Shown here in pieces: positions 9,109 to 18,805 of a DNA stretch of 36,295 bases. The notes below the pieces were generated by a model. It was given only the letters and a program-made list of their open reading frames with translations. It was not told the origin of the DNA and made no database searches. Numbering within the stretch: the first letter of the stretch is position 1; every line of letters starts with the position of its first letter. The translations under genes were made by a program, and so were the position numbers. The stretch lies in contig JAGVUR010000119.1 in the NCBI GenBank assembly GCA_019136135.1, forward strand, positions 1 through 36,295, written 5' to 3'. This DNA comes from Verrucomicrobiota bacterium. GTDB taxonomy: Bacteria; Verrucomicrobiota; Lentisphaeria; Oligosphaerales; Oligosphaeraceae.

Positions 9109-9996
9109 TTAAAGTTCGAGTCCACGGTGAATCACGAGTCCGATGTACTCGTCATGCCTGAGTCGTCCATTGTACCAAAGCAGCCAGCGATTGTTGGCTT
9201 TGTCACGGAAGACCGATGGCTTGTAGCAGGCGTCACCATCCCAGCTCTCTTTGTCCGGCGACACGATTGGATTGCAGTCCAGCCGTCTCCAATTGACGAT
9301 TCCGTCCTTTGATTCCGCAATGCAAATTCGTGCCGTGTCGATGTCTTCGTATCCGATATAGAACATCAGGTGGCGTCCATCGTCCAGTCGCACCACTTCG
9401 CAGCCTCCAATTCGATTCTTGTCGTAGTAGTCTTGTCCTTTGACGAAGATTGGATTGATGGGTGATTTGCGCCAATTCGCTCCATCTTTGCTTTCCGCAT
9501 ATCCCATGGCATTGGGTTCATAGGTTTCGCCTGCGGCGTACCACATTCTGAACACATCGCGTTCCTCGTCATGCAAGACGAACGGATTCATTACCGATTG
9601 AAATTCCCACGGAAATTCCGGAATCATCACCGGCATTGAGGAATGCCTTGTGAACTGGTATCCGTCCTTGCTGGTCGCATAGCCGATTCGACTGAAGCCC
9701 CGAGCCTGCCCCGTGTACCACAAATGGTACTTGCCCCGTGCCCAAACCACGCAATTCCGATTGAGTTGATTTTCCCAACCGCACTGCTCGTCCGGCAACA
9801 TCACCTCACGAGGTTCATCCCAATTAATGCCGTCCGAACTGTGGCATACCGCCAACGACTTCCTCGGACGCCAGGAAAAATACATCCTGAACACCCCGTC
9901 AACACGGATGACGTTCACATCGAAGCAAGTCCCCAAAGACTTGTTCCCCAGAACTGGATTTCCAGCGTATTTCGTCCAACCACCTTGCGTGCCCAT
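9109..9996 (-). CDS. Five-bladed beta-propeller glycosidase (GH32/GH43/GH130-like)
   Basis: This 295-residue cytoplasmic protein (no signal peptide) starts at an ATG with GGAG 7 bp upstream. Five repeats of a strand signature can be read by eye: FRMYFSWR, YHLWYTGQ, FRMWYAAGE, HLMFYIGYED and WLLWYNGR, one per blade. An early KYAGNPVLG segment and FDVNVIR in blade one, and GGCEVVRLDDGRH in blade four, occupy positions where this superfamily places catalytic acids. It probably cleaves or phosphorolyses short oligosaccharides imported into the cell. GH43, GH32 and GH130 cannot be separated without a profile search. Its stop lies 13 bp past the convergent stop of the beta-helix gene. Confidence 0.65.
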   Translation of the reverse strand: MGTQGGWTKYAGNPVLGNKSLGTCFDVNVIRVDGVFRMYFSWRPRKSLAVCHSSDGINWDEPREVMLPDEQCGWENQLNRNCVVWARGKYHLWYTGQARGFSRIGYATSKDGYQFTRHSSMPVMIPEFPWEFQSVMNPFVLHDEERDVFRMWYAAGETYEPNAMGYAESKDGANWRKSPINPIFVKGQDYYDKNRIGGCEVVRLDDGRHLMFYIGYEDIDTARICIAESKDGIVNWRRLDCNPIVSPDKESWDGDACYKPSVFRDKANNRWLLWYNGRLRHDEYIGLVIHRGLEL

Positions 9997-10055
9997 GTTT
10001 CAACTCCGAATGATGAATGATGAATGAGAAGGCTCCGTCCCAGCCCCAACGCCCG

Positions 10056-10550
10056 TCATTTGATTGTTTTGAGCCAGGCTTCCACGTCTTGCTTTGGCGG
10101 GGTCAATTTGAATCTGACGCCTGCTTGCCAGTTTGCCTTTGGGGCGAATGGATGGAGCAATGTGCCGTGTTGGCCCAGCGGGGAACTATGCGAACTCACG
10201 AATGGGATGATCGTCTTGCCCTCGAGTCCCTTTGTCTTTTCAAGGAAGGTAAGGATGATCCTAGGCGCCTCCGCCCACCAGGAGGGGAAGCCGAGATAAA
10301 TCTTGTCGTACTTGCCGCAATCGGGCATGGGTTCGACGATTTCCGGCCTTGCCTTCGGATTGTCGTGCTCCTTGCAGCATCGGCTTGTCGGCTCCCGAAA
10401 GTTCAAGTCCTCTCGGGTATATGGCTTGACCGGCTTGATTTCAAATAGGTCCGCGCCTGTAAGTTCTGCAATCATCTTGGCGATTTCAGCTGTGTTGCCC
10501 ATAGCTGAGAAGTACGCGACCAACGACTTGTTTTTGTTTTTGAGTTCCAT
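10056..10550 (-). CDS. Flavodoxin family protein
   Basis: A 164-residue FMN-binding electron carrier. The N-terminal LVAYFSAMGNT (10-20) is the phosphate-binding loop, usually S/T-x-T-G-N-T, here with Met in place of the central Thr. FPSWWAEAPRIIL (88-100) matches the YPIWWG-type flavin-stacking loop, and IIPFVSSHSSPLGQ matches the second flavin loop. The start has GGAG just upstream of ATG at 10550. It resembles the flavodoxin_4 subgroup, often found in anaerobes. It lies 59 bp upstream of the propeller glycosidase on the same strand and may be co-transcribed; no direct metabolic link is evident. Confidence 0.85.
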   Translation of the reverse strand: MELKNKNKSLVAYFSAMGNTAEIAKMIAELTGADLFEIKPVKPYTREDLNFREPTSRCCKEHDNPKARPEIVEPMPDCGKYDKIYLGFPSWWAEAPRIILTFLEKTKGLEGKTIIPFVSSHSSPLGQHGTLLHPFAPKANWQAGVRFKLTPPKQDVEAWLKTIK

Positions 10551-10816
10551 TTTTTTCTCCGTATGTTGGTTTGTGAAGCCCTTCTCTCGATCCGTTACGG
10601 ATTCCTATTGAGCAGTAGGAAAAAATATAGCGAGATTTTCCCCGTTAGCAACCCCTGCTTCCGTCATCTCAATCCGTTGTATCGACAACTCAATTTCGCC
10701 ACAATCCATCAAAAGCCATTGATATCTTCAATTGAGAGCGTACATTTCAACTTGGTCATCATTTACAACCTAGAATTCAAGTCGACCCCAAAAACGCAAA
10801 CACAGGAACAAAAAGA

Positions 10817-11734
10817 ATGAAAACCTTCTCGCTTCCCAACCATGCCGACTCACTGCTCCCAGCTGACGCCGATTGGAAACTCGTATGGCATGACGAATTC
10901 GACGGCACGGAACTCGATTCGTCAAAATGGGGCTTCAGAAGAAACTTCTGGGGAGCGCCGATGAAAACATATACCGATGAAGGGGTTGAACTCGACGGCA
11001 ACAGCAACCTCAAGCTCCATCTCCTGCGCAAGGGAGACGACTTCTATTCGCCACACCTGCAAACTGGGTCACTTACCTTTGACATGCCAAAGGACACTGC
11101 CGGAATCTGGCCATTCGGCAAGCCCGAAGCTCCGCGATTCCTCCATCGATTCGGTTTCTATGAGATCCGATGCAAGCTTCCCAAGAACCCGGGCTGGCAC
11201 GCCGCATTCTGGCTGCAGGCGCCTGGCATCGGTTCGCATCCTGATCCAACACTCGCAGGGGTCGAGGTCGATGTGATGGAAAACTACTGGCAGCACACGA
11301 AGGGCAAGATGATGGCGGGCAACCTCTGGGGCGGCTATGGAAAAGACTACCGGGGATCCGGTCACATCATCTGGGATCATGTCGAAACCCCGGATGGCTG
11401 GCATACCTACGCCGTCGATTGGCGCCCCGATTCATACACGTTCTACGCAGACGGCCAACTGATCGGAAAGGTCGTCTCCCCTGAACGCGCCAGCGAAGAG
11501 AACCGGATACTGGCGGACGAACGAGGAAAACTGCTTCCAGGAAGCGTATCCGTCGGCCCGATCTCCAATGTCGATCAGTTCATCTTGGTTTCGACAGAAT
11601 GCCACGGGTATCGCGGCCCGGGCTTCAATGCCCCGCCCAACCATCCCAAGGGCACCCCTGCACCGATTCTCTTCGAAGCAGAACTGCCGGACGTCTTCAT
11701 CGTTGACCACGTCCGGGTCTTTGACAGGGTCTGA
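10817..11734 (+). CDS. GH16 family endo-glycoside hydrolase (laminarinase/agarase type)
   Basis: The catalytic signature E-V-D-V-M-E is at residues 150-155: E150 is the expected nucleophile, D152 the assisting residue and E155 the acid/base. The N-terminal WHDEFDGTELDSSKWGF and the RFGFYEIRCKLPKNPGWHAAFWLQ strand before the signature are classic for GH16 jelly rolls, as is GWHTYAVDWRPDSYTFYADG after it. Substrates in the family are beta-1,3/1,4-glucans, agarose, porphyran and carrageenan; the subfamily cannot be told here. At 305 residues it is a bare catalytic domain with no signal peptide, unusual for an endo-acting enzyme. The start has AGGA about 9 bp upstream. Confidence 0.88.
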   Translation: MKTFSLPNHADSLLPADADWKLVWHDEFDGTELDSSKWGFRRNFWGAPMKTYTDEGVELDGNSNLKLHLLRKGDDFYSPHLQTGSLTFDMPKDTAGIWPFGKPEAPRFLHRFGFYEIRCKLPKNPGWHAAFWLQAPGIGSHPDPTLAGVEVDVMENYWQHTKGKMMAGNLWGGYGKDYRGSGHIIWDHVETPDGWHTYAVDWRPDSYTFYADGQLIGKVVSPERASEENRILADERGKLLPGSVSVGPISNVDQFILVSTECHGYRGPGFNAPPNHPKGTPAPILFEAELPDVFIVDHVRVFDRV

Positions 11735-11749
11735 GAAAAATCCCAAGCG

Positions 11750-11776
11750 ATTGGAGACCGTGCTCAGGTCTCCAAT
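11750..11776. terminator. Hairpin between convergent genes
   Basis: A perfect 10-bp inverted repeat ATTGGAGACC / GGTCTCCAAT with a 7-nt loop lies between the GH16 stop and the EamA-family stop, overlapping the last codons of the latter. There is no long T-run, so intrinsic termination is uncertain; it may stabilise the 3' ends. Confidence 0.45.
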
Positions 11777-12666
11777 TCCTTCTTGCTTTCCTTGTTGCCG
11801 CCCACGATTACAATCAGCACGGCGACAAGGATCAAGACAATTCCTGTCACGAATCGCAAGGTCAACGCTTCATCAAAGATTATGACGCCAACGAGGATGC
11901 CGGTAACGGGTTCCAGTGCGCCGAGGATCGCGGTCGGCGTCGAACCAATGTAACCAATGGCGAGGTTGGTTGCGGTCAGGGACACGATGCTCGGCAAGAT
12001 TGCCATTGCCAATTGGCAGCCCCAAGCCATCCATGTGAATGAAAAATGGAACGATCCCCAAACGATGATCCTGAAGAGGAATATCAGAATCCCTACGCCT
12101 AGGCAGTAGAAGGTCAAAACCGAAGACGGCAATGTTTTGATCGAGGTTTCCCGCACAATAATCATGTAGAACGCATAAGCAAAGGCCGAAAGGATGGAGC
12201 AGACGATTCCTTCAAGGTTGACGTTCGCCTGACCATCGCTCTTGCATAGTGCAATCACGCCAAGCAAGGACAATATGACCCCCAGGATCGTTGACAGCCG
12301 GATCTTTTCATGGAAGCCAATGACGTTGACCAACGCAACAATGATCGGATACACAAACAACAACGTCACACTGATGCTGACATCCATCACCGAAAAAGCG
12401 CGGTAAAGCGTAATCGATGATATCGTCATGCAAATCCCGCAACTTATCATCGGAATGATTTGACGCTTCGCAAGACCAATGGGACGACGAGTCACCGCGA
12501 AAAACATGCCGAGGATCAAAACGGCGTAGAAATATCGCCACAGGAGGACGTTGTCAACATCGTAGCCAAGCCTGTAAAGCGGGAGGGCAAAAAGTGGATT
12601 CAGACCGTAGGTCGTGGCTGCCAAGCAGGCGAAAAAATAGCCTTTGAAATTAGTGGTGATTTTCAC
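11764..12666 (-). CDS. EamA/DMT-family inner-membrane transporter
   Basis: A 300-residue, strongly hydrophobic protein with about ten membrane segments in two repeated halves (first half begins GYFFACLAATTYGLNPLF; second EGIVCSILSAFAYAFYMIIV), the hallmark of drug/metabolite exporters. A proline-bearing segment (LGALEPVTGILVGVIIF) near the end is conserved in EamA proteins. Substrate unknown. The start used is GTG at 12666; no good ribosome site or better start was found, and the frame upstream holds no ATG before the preceding gene. It begins 32 bp after the stop of the GH13-type gene, so translation may depend on read-through from that transcript. Confidence 0.8.
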   Translation of the reverse strand: MKITTNFKGYFFACLAATTYGLNPLFALPLYRLGYDVDNVLLWRYFYAVLILGMFFAVTRRPIGLAKRQIIPMISCGICMTISSITLYRAFSVMDVSISVTLLFVYPIIVALVNVIGFHEKIRLSTILGVILSLLGVIALCKSDGQANVNLEGIVCSILSAFAYAFYMIIVRETSIKTLPSSVLTFYCLGVGILIFLFRIIVWGSFHFSFTWMAWGCQLAMAILPSIVSLTATNLAIGYIGSTPTAILGALEPVTGILVGVIIFDEALTLRFVTGIVLILVAVLIVIVGGNKESKKELET

Positions 12667-12698
12667 GGAGACTGGGGGAAATTCTTTGTTTTTGTGAC

Positions 12699-15600
12699 TT
12701 ATTGAATCGGGGTGAGGGAGATGTCGTCTAGCCAGAGCGTGCCTGGATTTCCGTTAAGTCCTGCCTCGATCGTGATCTGCTTGAGGTTTTCCGGGATCGT
12801 TGCTTCGACTTCAAAGCCTGTCCAGTCGAATTCCCCCATCGGCATAGTTACGCTTTTGTAATCCGTCTTATCAGACCTGAATGCAAATCTCAGGGTTGCA
12901 TGCATCCATCCGATCGATCCCGGCTGGATGCCTTCGCCCTTTGCCTTGCAGGAGAGTTTCCATTTCGTGCCAGGCTTCAGGATTTGGATTGGAACGACCT
13001 GCCTGACAAGACGATACTCGTCCTTGGCGCCGATGACCTTGGCCGCGATTTTGCCGGAGTACTTGGTGGCGCTGTCCCACTGGATTCCCGGCGGCAAATC
13101 CCAGTCCGACTGGATTTGGATGGCCTGAACCAATTCGCGAAGCCAGGAGAATTGCGCAATTTCCTCGAATCCAGGACTCTTCAAAAGCTGCTCGGACTTC
13201 AATTCCCGGGTGACGCTTGGAATGGCAGGCGCTTGTGGGTGCCCACCCGTCGCTGTTGTGACGAGGCGAGTGGAGAAGAATCTCCATTTGCCGTACTCCA
13301 AGTCGGGTTCGCCATCTCCCCATGCGACGAAGACATTGTGGCCATGGATAAAGAGGTTGAAAGGCTTTCCTTCGCTGTGCCAATGGATGTCGTTGAGGCT
13401 AAATGCGAAGGTTTTGTCGGGACTGAGCACGGTCATGGCATCGATCGTATTGGGGTCAAGGTTGTTTTTGGTTTGCGCTTGGCGCTGCGCGTCACCGAGT
13501 CCTTCCAGGACGACTTTTCCATTGCTCTTGAGTTGCAATACTTGCCCCATGCTGCCTGTATTCATTAAGAATCCCACAAATTCACGTTCCCCATAGGGTG
13601 GCGCGGTTGGCTTGACTCCGAACGTCATGCCGATGCTGTCCGAATCGTCCAAGTGATATTCCGTGTAATACTGGATAGGAGCGGAGAGTTTGCCGAATCT
13701 GTGCGCATGACGCATTTCGCCGTAAAACCGGATGATTGTATTTCCGTTTGGCAACGTTGTAATGTGCGAGAAGGGTTCGACCTCGTCATTGGCGCTATGG
13801 GAACGATGTTCCCCGTCTGCGGGTGCATAACCAGCATCAGTGTAGAGCCGTGTGTTTTCGACGAGGGATTTTCTCGTGCCGTCAGGCAGATATTTTTCCA
13901 GCGACCTGACGATTCCGTTTCGAAGCAACCGGAGCCTGACCTTGCCATTGTCATGGAGCCATTGCCCTGCCGGCGCGGAAAGAAACCCGGTTTTGCTGTC
14001 GCCGTATTGGTAGTTCGTCGAGTTGCCCTGGAAATCAAATACGACCTCGTAGTCTCGCTTTCCGAAGAGTTGATCTTGCTCGTTGGAAGACATGATGAAA
14101 ATATATGGCACATGGTCGTCTCCGACGCGATCCAGAATGAAGGCTGCGCCAGGCAACTGTTTCGGATTGAACTGGATGCCCAGGCGACCGCTTTTCGTGG
14201 CGAACTCCATGCGGGCATGCTGGTCGATGGTTCCCAACGGCCACAGGCGCGAATCCCACAACACATTGCCTCCGCTTGGAAGCCTGTAGATATTCCGGGT
14301 CGTTCCATTGAAAAGGGGATGCCGAGTACGGAACTGGTCTTGCCAGCGGCCATTGGCCGCAGTGACCCGCCAGTCGCACCGTTCGCCCTTCCGGATTGGG
14401 ATGCGAACCAGCAGATTGCCGTGGCTGAGGTTTGCCTTCGAGGAAATCCTGTTTGTGAACTGGATTGGTGTCTTGTTGCCGTCAAAGTCCAAGTTGAAGA
14501 GTTCTGGTGTCAACTGCCCTGACAACGTCGTTTCAAGCAAGGATGTTTCAAGTTCCGGGATTTGCGGTGCTTGGCCAAATTTCAGCATTGCCATTCCGAA
14601 TGGCCTTAGCTGGACAGGAATCTTCAGGTCGTCGCCAGCCTGCTGGACCTGGATGGTCTTCCCAGTCCACAAGTCTTTGACTTGGGCTGCATTTCGGCAG
14701 GCTTCCGGCAGGGCTTCCTTGGGAACGAGGATATGATCCTCGATGTGGTCTTGGGAGAAGTTGACCAGTGGAATGGAAGCGTCGTCGCCTTGTTGCCGGA
14801 TGATGGCGAACAGGGCTGGGGGTGATTGCACGGAAAGATAATCCACCTCGTGCCCCTGCAGTTCGGGCAAGGCTTCGCGAATGGCGAAAATCCTTCGGAA
14901 CACAGGCGCATGCCCATCTTCCATGTCCTGATAGACCATGGGAATCCCGGGAATCCAAGAAACCGCTGCCATTGCCGCCCTCATTCCCTCGGGACCGTAA
15001 CGGTATTCAGCGCGCAACGAATCGTGGCTTTCAATATGACGAAGCAAAACTTGACCGGGAATCCCAGCCCAATGCTGCTCGTGAAGCCAACGGCGGAAAT
15101 GACCGACGAAAGTGCCGGGCTCGCTGTCGCGCAACATCGGCATCGAGCTGTAGCACATGGTAAAGTCGTACAGGGAATCCGAAACGGTGGAAAATATGTT
15201 TTCGCCGGATTCCGCCAGGGTTGCCGCATTTGGATTTTCCGCCCGTGCCCCCTCGCGGATTGCCCGCTGCATGTTCATGCCGCCTTGACGCAGAGCCATG
15301 GAGGCGCGTCCGTACGGGACGTCGGGGTTCCAATTGGGGATTTTCGAGGAGCCGCAGGCGTCGATTCGATAGCCGTCAATGCCGAAGTTCTTGACGTAGT
15401 GCCTTGCGACTCCGTTCATGTAGTCCCTCCATTGCGGCCAGTTGAAGTCGAAGCACCAATAGTAGAGCGTGGAGCCGTCTTCCGCTTGGACTAGCCATTC
15501 CGGATGGTCCTTTGCACGCTGGTAGGTATTGGATCCCCCATGCGGCACGATGTCCTGCCAGACATTGAATCCCAGCTGGTGGGCTGTCTTGACCAGTTGC

Positions 15601-16652
15601 CTGTATTCGTCTTCCGTTCCGATGCCTTCCTGGAGCTTGTAGTAGTCCCGCGGCCAATATGGCGACAGATCCTCGATGGGCAGGATCCACAAGGCATTGC
15701 ACCCGAGGTTGCGCATCCGCGGCAGTTGCTCGGTGCTGGGCTTGAAGCCACCCCAGTCGTTCCAAGACGAACCGATGCTTCCCTTGGGATGGAATGAATA
15801 GAGGATTGCCTTTTGCACCCAGTCTGGCCGATCCTTTGGCGGGACATGTCCCAGCTCCCGCCGCCAGTCGTGCAGACGTGTCAAGGCGATCTCGGCATTG
15901 GTTTCCATAAACCGAAGCCTATAGTCTCCGAAGCGATGGGCAACCCCGGGATTCATGTGCCCCATGATGCCCGTACTTTGGGAAACCCTGATGCCCTGTT
16001 CCTGCTCGATAAGGTTGATTTCACCACGATCGAAATACTCAGCCAATTCGTCAGCCATGAAACAAGCGGACAACGAACCGCTTTGGACAATCGCCAGCTG
16101 ATAATTCCAGCTGGAACGGCGCCGATTGGGACTCAACTCGCTGCCACGTATAAGTTCAGGCCTGACCAAATTGCCAGGCAACATCGCAATGTCTTCAGAA
16201 CCAAAGGGAATGATGCCCCATGCAAATGAAAAACCATAGAGTTTCGATGGCTTGTCCCCAACCCAACTCACGTCCAGCCAGCGACGCAATTCGCGCTTCG
16301 AGGGAAAAAGCTCCGTATGGACAACCACGCGCCAATCGCCGCAACGAACCTGATGGGCAATCGCATTGTCGCTTGTCTTCCGACAATCCTCCAGCACCCA
16401 ACTATGACGGGATCTGTCAAACCATTGGCGGTCGCCTCCACTCAAGTTGAGCCATAGCTTATCGCCCTCCTCTACAGCGCGGATGACTTGACGACCGCCA
16501 ACCCAAACACCCTGCGGAGAGCCATCTTGAGGGTTGAAGGCGACGGACAGATTCCCATCGCCAAATCGAATAAGCTCGTCCGTGCGAGACAACTCCAGTC
16601 CAAAAAGACTACAGGACAACATAATCGGCAAGAGATAAATCGCGTGTTTCAT
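12699..16652 (-). CDS. Large secreted GH13-type (alpha-amylase superfamily) enzyme with C-terminal carbohydrate-binding domain
   Basis: The start is placed at the fourth-codon ATG (16652), which has GGATGG upstream; the ATG at 16661 has no ribosome site. The precursor is 1317 residues, with a signal peptide MKHAIYLLPIMLSCSLFG. Residues 25-265 form a beta-rich N-terminal domain. The TIM barrel follows at about 280-620, with the GH13 catalytic triad intact: D431 in GYRIDACG (nucleophile), E481 in TLAESGE (acid/base) and D544 in HIESHDS (stabiliser). NALWILPI and GFNVWQDIVPHG match other barrel strands. An extended beta-sandwich region follows to about 1140, and the last 160 residues (ending GTLWLDDISLTPIQ) resemble a CBM4/9-type jelly roll. 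The enzyme probably attacks alpha-glucosidic polysaccharide outside the cytoplasm. It is far longer than typical amylases. Confidence 0.8.
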   Translation of the reverse strand: MKHAIYLLPIMLSCSLFGLELSRTDELIRFGDGNLSVAFNPQDGSPQGVWVGGRQVIRAVEEGDKLWLNLSGGDRQWFDRSRHSWVLEDCRKTSDNAIAHQVRCGDWRVVVHTELFPSKRELRRWLDVSWVGDKPSKLYGFSFAWGIIPFGSEDIAMLPGNLVRPELIRGSELSPNRRRSSWNYQLAIVQSGSLSACFMADELAEYFDRGEINLIEQEQGIRVSQSTGIMGHMNPGVAHRFGDYRLRFMETNAEIALTRLHDWRRELGHVPPKDRPDWVQKAILYSFHPKGSIGSSWNDWGGFKPSTEQLPRMRNLGCNALWILPIEDLSPYWPRDYYKLQEGIGTEDEYRQLVKTAHQLGFNVWQDIVPHGGSNTYQRAKDHPEWLVQAEDGSTLYYWCFDFNWPQWRDYMNGVARHYVKNFGIDGYRIDACGSSKIPNWNPDVPYGRASMALRQGGMNMQRAIREGARAENPNAATLAESGENIFSTVSDSLYDFTMCYSSMPMLRDSEPGTFVGHFRRWLHEQHWAGIPGQVLLRHIESHDSLRAEYRYGPEGMRAAMAAVSWIPGIPMVYQDMEDGHAPVFRRIFAIREALPELQGHEVDYLSVQSPPALFAIIRQQGDDASIPLVNFSQDHIEDHILVPKEALPEACRNAAQVKDLWTGKTIQVQQAGDDLKIPVQLRPFGMAMLKFGQAPQIPELETSLLETTLSGQLTPELFNLDFDGNKTPIQFTNRISSKANLSHGNLLVRIPIRKGERCDWRVTAANGRWQDQFRTRHPLFNGTTRNIYRLPSGGNVLWDSRLWPLGTIDQHARMEFATKSGRLGIQFNPKQLPGAAFILDRVGDDHVPYIFIMSSNEQDQLFGKRDYEVVFDFQGNSTNYQYGDSKTGFLSAPAGQWLHDNGKVRLRLLRNGIVRSLEKYLPDGTRKSLVENTRLYTDAGYAPADGEHRSHSANDEVEPFSHITTLPNGNTIIRFYGEMRHAHRFGKLSAPIQYYTEYHLDDSDSIGMTFGVKPTAPPYGEREFVGFLMNTGSMGQVLQLKSNGKVVLEGLGDAQRQAQTKNNLDPNTIDAMTVLSPDKTFAFSLNDIHWHSEGKPFNLFIHGHNVFVAWGDGEPDLEYGKWRFFSTRLVTTATGGHPQAPAIPSVTRELKSEQLLKSPGFEEIAQFSWLRELVQAIQIQSDWDLPPGIQWDSATKYSGKIAAKVIGAKDEYRLVRQVVPIQILKPGTKWKLSCKAKGEGIQPGSIGWMHATLRFAFRSDKTDYKSVTMPMGEFDWTGFEVEATIPENLKQITIEAGLNGNPGTLWLDDISLTPIQ

Positions 16653-16721
16653 AATCACCATCCAGATTTGTCAGTGTGCCTTATTTGCAAATTCAAGTGG
16701 GCAAGGCGGATTCGCCTTGCA

Positions 16722-17723
16722 TTACGCCATTGTCGCCGCCATTTCCCGGGTCACCTGCCAGGTCAACGGCTCGTCTGCAAGGTACTTCCGGCATTCTTCC
16801 ACGGCATAGCGTCCCATTCGACGGCATTCCTTCCCCAGCGAACCCGCCACATGAGGCGTCAGGAACACATTGGGCAACGTGAAAATCCTGGAAGTCTCCG
16901 CAGGCGGCTCGGGATAGGTCACATCCAGCACCGCCGTCAAGTCCGGGCGTTCCTGCATCACATCGAGCATCTCCTCCTCGGCAACCACCGCCCCGCGAGC
17001 CGTGTTGAGGAACGTGGCGTTGTGTTTCATCAGCCTGAAATGTTCGCCGCGAATCATGTTTTCAGTCTCCTTCAACCAAGGCGTGTGCAACGAAACGACG
17101 TCCGAACGACGGAATACATCATCCAAGCCAACTCGCTCGACGCCCAATTCGTCGCATGCCGCCTGCGACGCAAACGGATCGTACGCAATGACCTTAAGAT
17201 CAAATTGACGCAACAATCCCGCGACGCGACGACCAATCATCCCCAACGACACCAACCCGACCGTGCTTCCGTAAGCGCCGGGCATCTCCGTATCGCGACG
17301 GGGATACTTCCTTTCCGCCTTCCCACGATACATCCAACGCCAACCAAGCTTCAGTGAAAACAGGATTTGCGCCAAGGTGAATTCCGCCACGGGAATGGCA
17401 TTTGCCGCCCAGGAACTTGTCACCAAAATGCCCCGTTCCCACATGGCGTCCGTCACCATCGCCCTGACTGAACCAGCACCGTAGAAGACCGCCTTCAGCT
17501 TCGGCGCCATTTCCAAAAACTTGCCATCGAGCTTGGGTGCTCCCCATCCCGAGAAAATGATTTCCGTTTCCACCAGCAAATCGGGTCTCTTCAGCACGCC
17601 ATCTGCGGTTTGCGGTTCTGCCAGAAGCTGGCACATCTTCTCAATATCCGCCACCTCGTCAGGTCCATAGATTTGGGCATAGCTTCCCGAACCCAACACA
17701 AACAACGCCTTTGGACGATCCAT
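16722..17723 (-). CDS. D-isomer-specific 2-hydroxyacid dehydrogenase
   Basis: NAD(P)-dependent interconversion of a D-2-hydroxyacid and its 2-oxoacid in the cytoplasm. The start at 17723 has AGGAGG 8 bp upstream; an ATG nine codons earlier (17750) is less likely because the ribosome site would lie inside the gene. In the 333-residue product the Rossmann motif is VGLVSLGMIG (155-164), with Ser in place of the first Gly of GxGxxG, a variant I recall from this dehydrogenase family. Catalytic R243 (NTARG), E272 (YPEPP) and H291 (LTPHVAGS) are all present. The true substrate is unknown; a hydroxyacid from uronic or deoxy-sugar breakdown would fit the neighbours. It is the first gene of a minus-strand run leading into the GH13-type gene, 69 bp away. 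Confidence 0.88.
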   Translation of the reverse strand: MDRPKALFVLGSGSYAQIYGPDEVADIEKMCQLLAEPQTADGVLKRPDLLVETEIIFSGWGAPKLDGKFLEMAPKLKAVFYGAGSVRAMVTDAMWERGILVTSSWAANAIPVAEFTLAQILFSLKLGWRWMYRGKAERKYPRRDTEMPGAYGSTVGLVSLGMIGRRVAGLLRQFDLKVIAYDPFASQAACDELGVERVGLDDVFRRSDVVSLHTPWLKETENMIRGEHFRLMKHNATFLNTARGAVVAEEEMLDVMQERPDLTAVLDVTYPEPPAETSRIFTLPNVFLTPHVAGSLGKECRRMGRYAVEECRKYLADEPLTWQVTREMAATMA

Positions 17724-17975
17724 ATCCACTGCCTCCTGGTCAAGCTTCAAACCACAATCAAGCGGCTATTGCAAGCCGCCAATACGAACACCAATCAATA
17801 TAACCCATGATTCAAACTTGCATGTGTTTTCCTGACGTTTGATCGGACAGATTTCTTTACTTTCGAGGTGGTTTTGCAGAGGAAAGATCAAGTTCCAGTC
17901 ATTGCTTCCAGTCCCAAAACCTCCACGCTCCTAAAACCCGACGTCAACGTCACATGGTTCCAGTCCCACAGGTTC

Positions 17976-18128
17976 GACCAGTCCGACCAGTCCGACCTGT
18001 CCGACCAGTCCGACCAGTCCGACCAGTCCGACCTGTCCGACCAGTCCGACCTGTCCGACCAGTCCGACCAGTCCGACCAGTCCGACCCCGTCCGACCTGT
18101 CCGACCTGTCCGACCCCGTCCAACCCGT
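17976..18128. repeat. Minisatellite A, 9-bp unit GACCAGTCC
   Basis: About 17 head-to-tail copies of GACCAGTCC with GACCTGTCC and GACCCCGTCC variants. Although it can be read as S-D-Q repeats in one frame, no start, ribosome site or non-repetitive coding sequence surrounds it. It is preceded by GTCACATGG (about 17951), a remnant of the dispersed repeat described at 18806. Confidence 0.9.
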
Positions 18129-18182
18129 CAGACTAGGAATACGTCATTTTCAGCCGCTTGAACAACGACACCGTTTGAGTAC

Positions 18183-18498
18183 GAGCACCCCGGGTGCCCC
18201 CGACCACCCAAGGTGCCATCCGACCACCCAAGGTGCCCCCGACCACCCAAGGTGCCATCCGACCACCCCGGGTGCCCCAGCACCACCACGGATGCCATCC
18301 GACCACCCCGGGTGCCATCCGACCACCCAAGGTGCCCCCGACCACCCAAGGTGCCCCCGACCACCCAAGGTGCTATCCAACCACCCCGGGTGCCATCCAA
18401 CCACCCCGGGTGCCATCCGACCACCCCGGGTGCCATCCGACCACCCCGGGTGCCATCCGACCACCCCGGTGCCATCCGACCACCCCGGGTGCCCCTAC
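18183..18498. repeat. Minisatellite B, 20-bp unit with CACCC/GGTG core
   Basis: Roughly 16 copies of a 20-bp unit GACCACCCxxGGTGCCATCC, where xx alternates mainly between CG and AA. Some units end in CCCC instead of ATCC, and one near 18460 is a base short. Each unit contains the near-palindrome CACCC(C)GGGTG or CACCCAAGGTG. A lone variant CACCCTGGGTG lies at about 18600. Open frames across it are artefacts of a period that is not a multiple of three. Confidence 0.92.
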
Positions 18499-18650
18499 TT
18501 AAACTGTCGCACTTCAAGCCCTCCGAAAAACAACCATTCCCCTCACAGCCCTCTCGCCAATAACCTCCGCCAGATTTCAGCGCCGCTTTCAGGTACGAGC
18601 ACCCTGGGTGTCTGTACTCAAACCATCGTGCTCTGCAACTGCGCAGATTC

Positions 18651-18776
18651 GTCAGACCCTGCCAGACCCAGTCAGACCCAGTCAGACCCAGTCAGACCCA
18701 GTCAGACCCAGTCAGACCCAGTCAGACCCAGTCAGACCCAGTCAGACCCAGTCAGACCAGTCCGACCAGTCCCGGT
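18651..18776. repeat. Minisatellite C, 10-bp unit GTCAGACCCA
   Basis: Eleven copies of GTCAGACCCA, the first two slightly degenerate, merging at the 3' end into GACCAGTCCGACCAGTCC, i.e. the unit of minisatellite A. This transition within one array argues that arrays A and C share an origin. Confidence 0.92.
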
Positions 18777-18805
18777 CCCATCTTCTTCAACTCCCGCCAC
18801 GAAAA

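Noticed and set aside
17976..18776. CRISPR array
   Set aside because: The units are directly tandem with no unique spacers and no cas gene is near.
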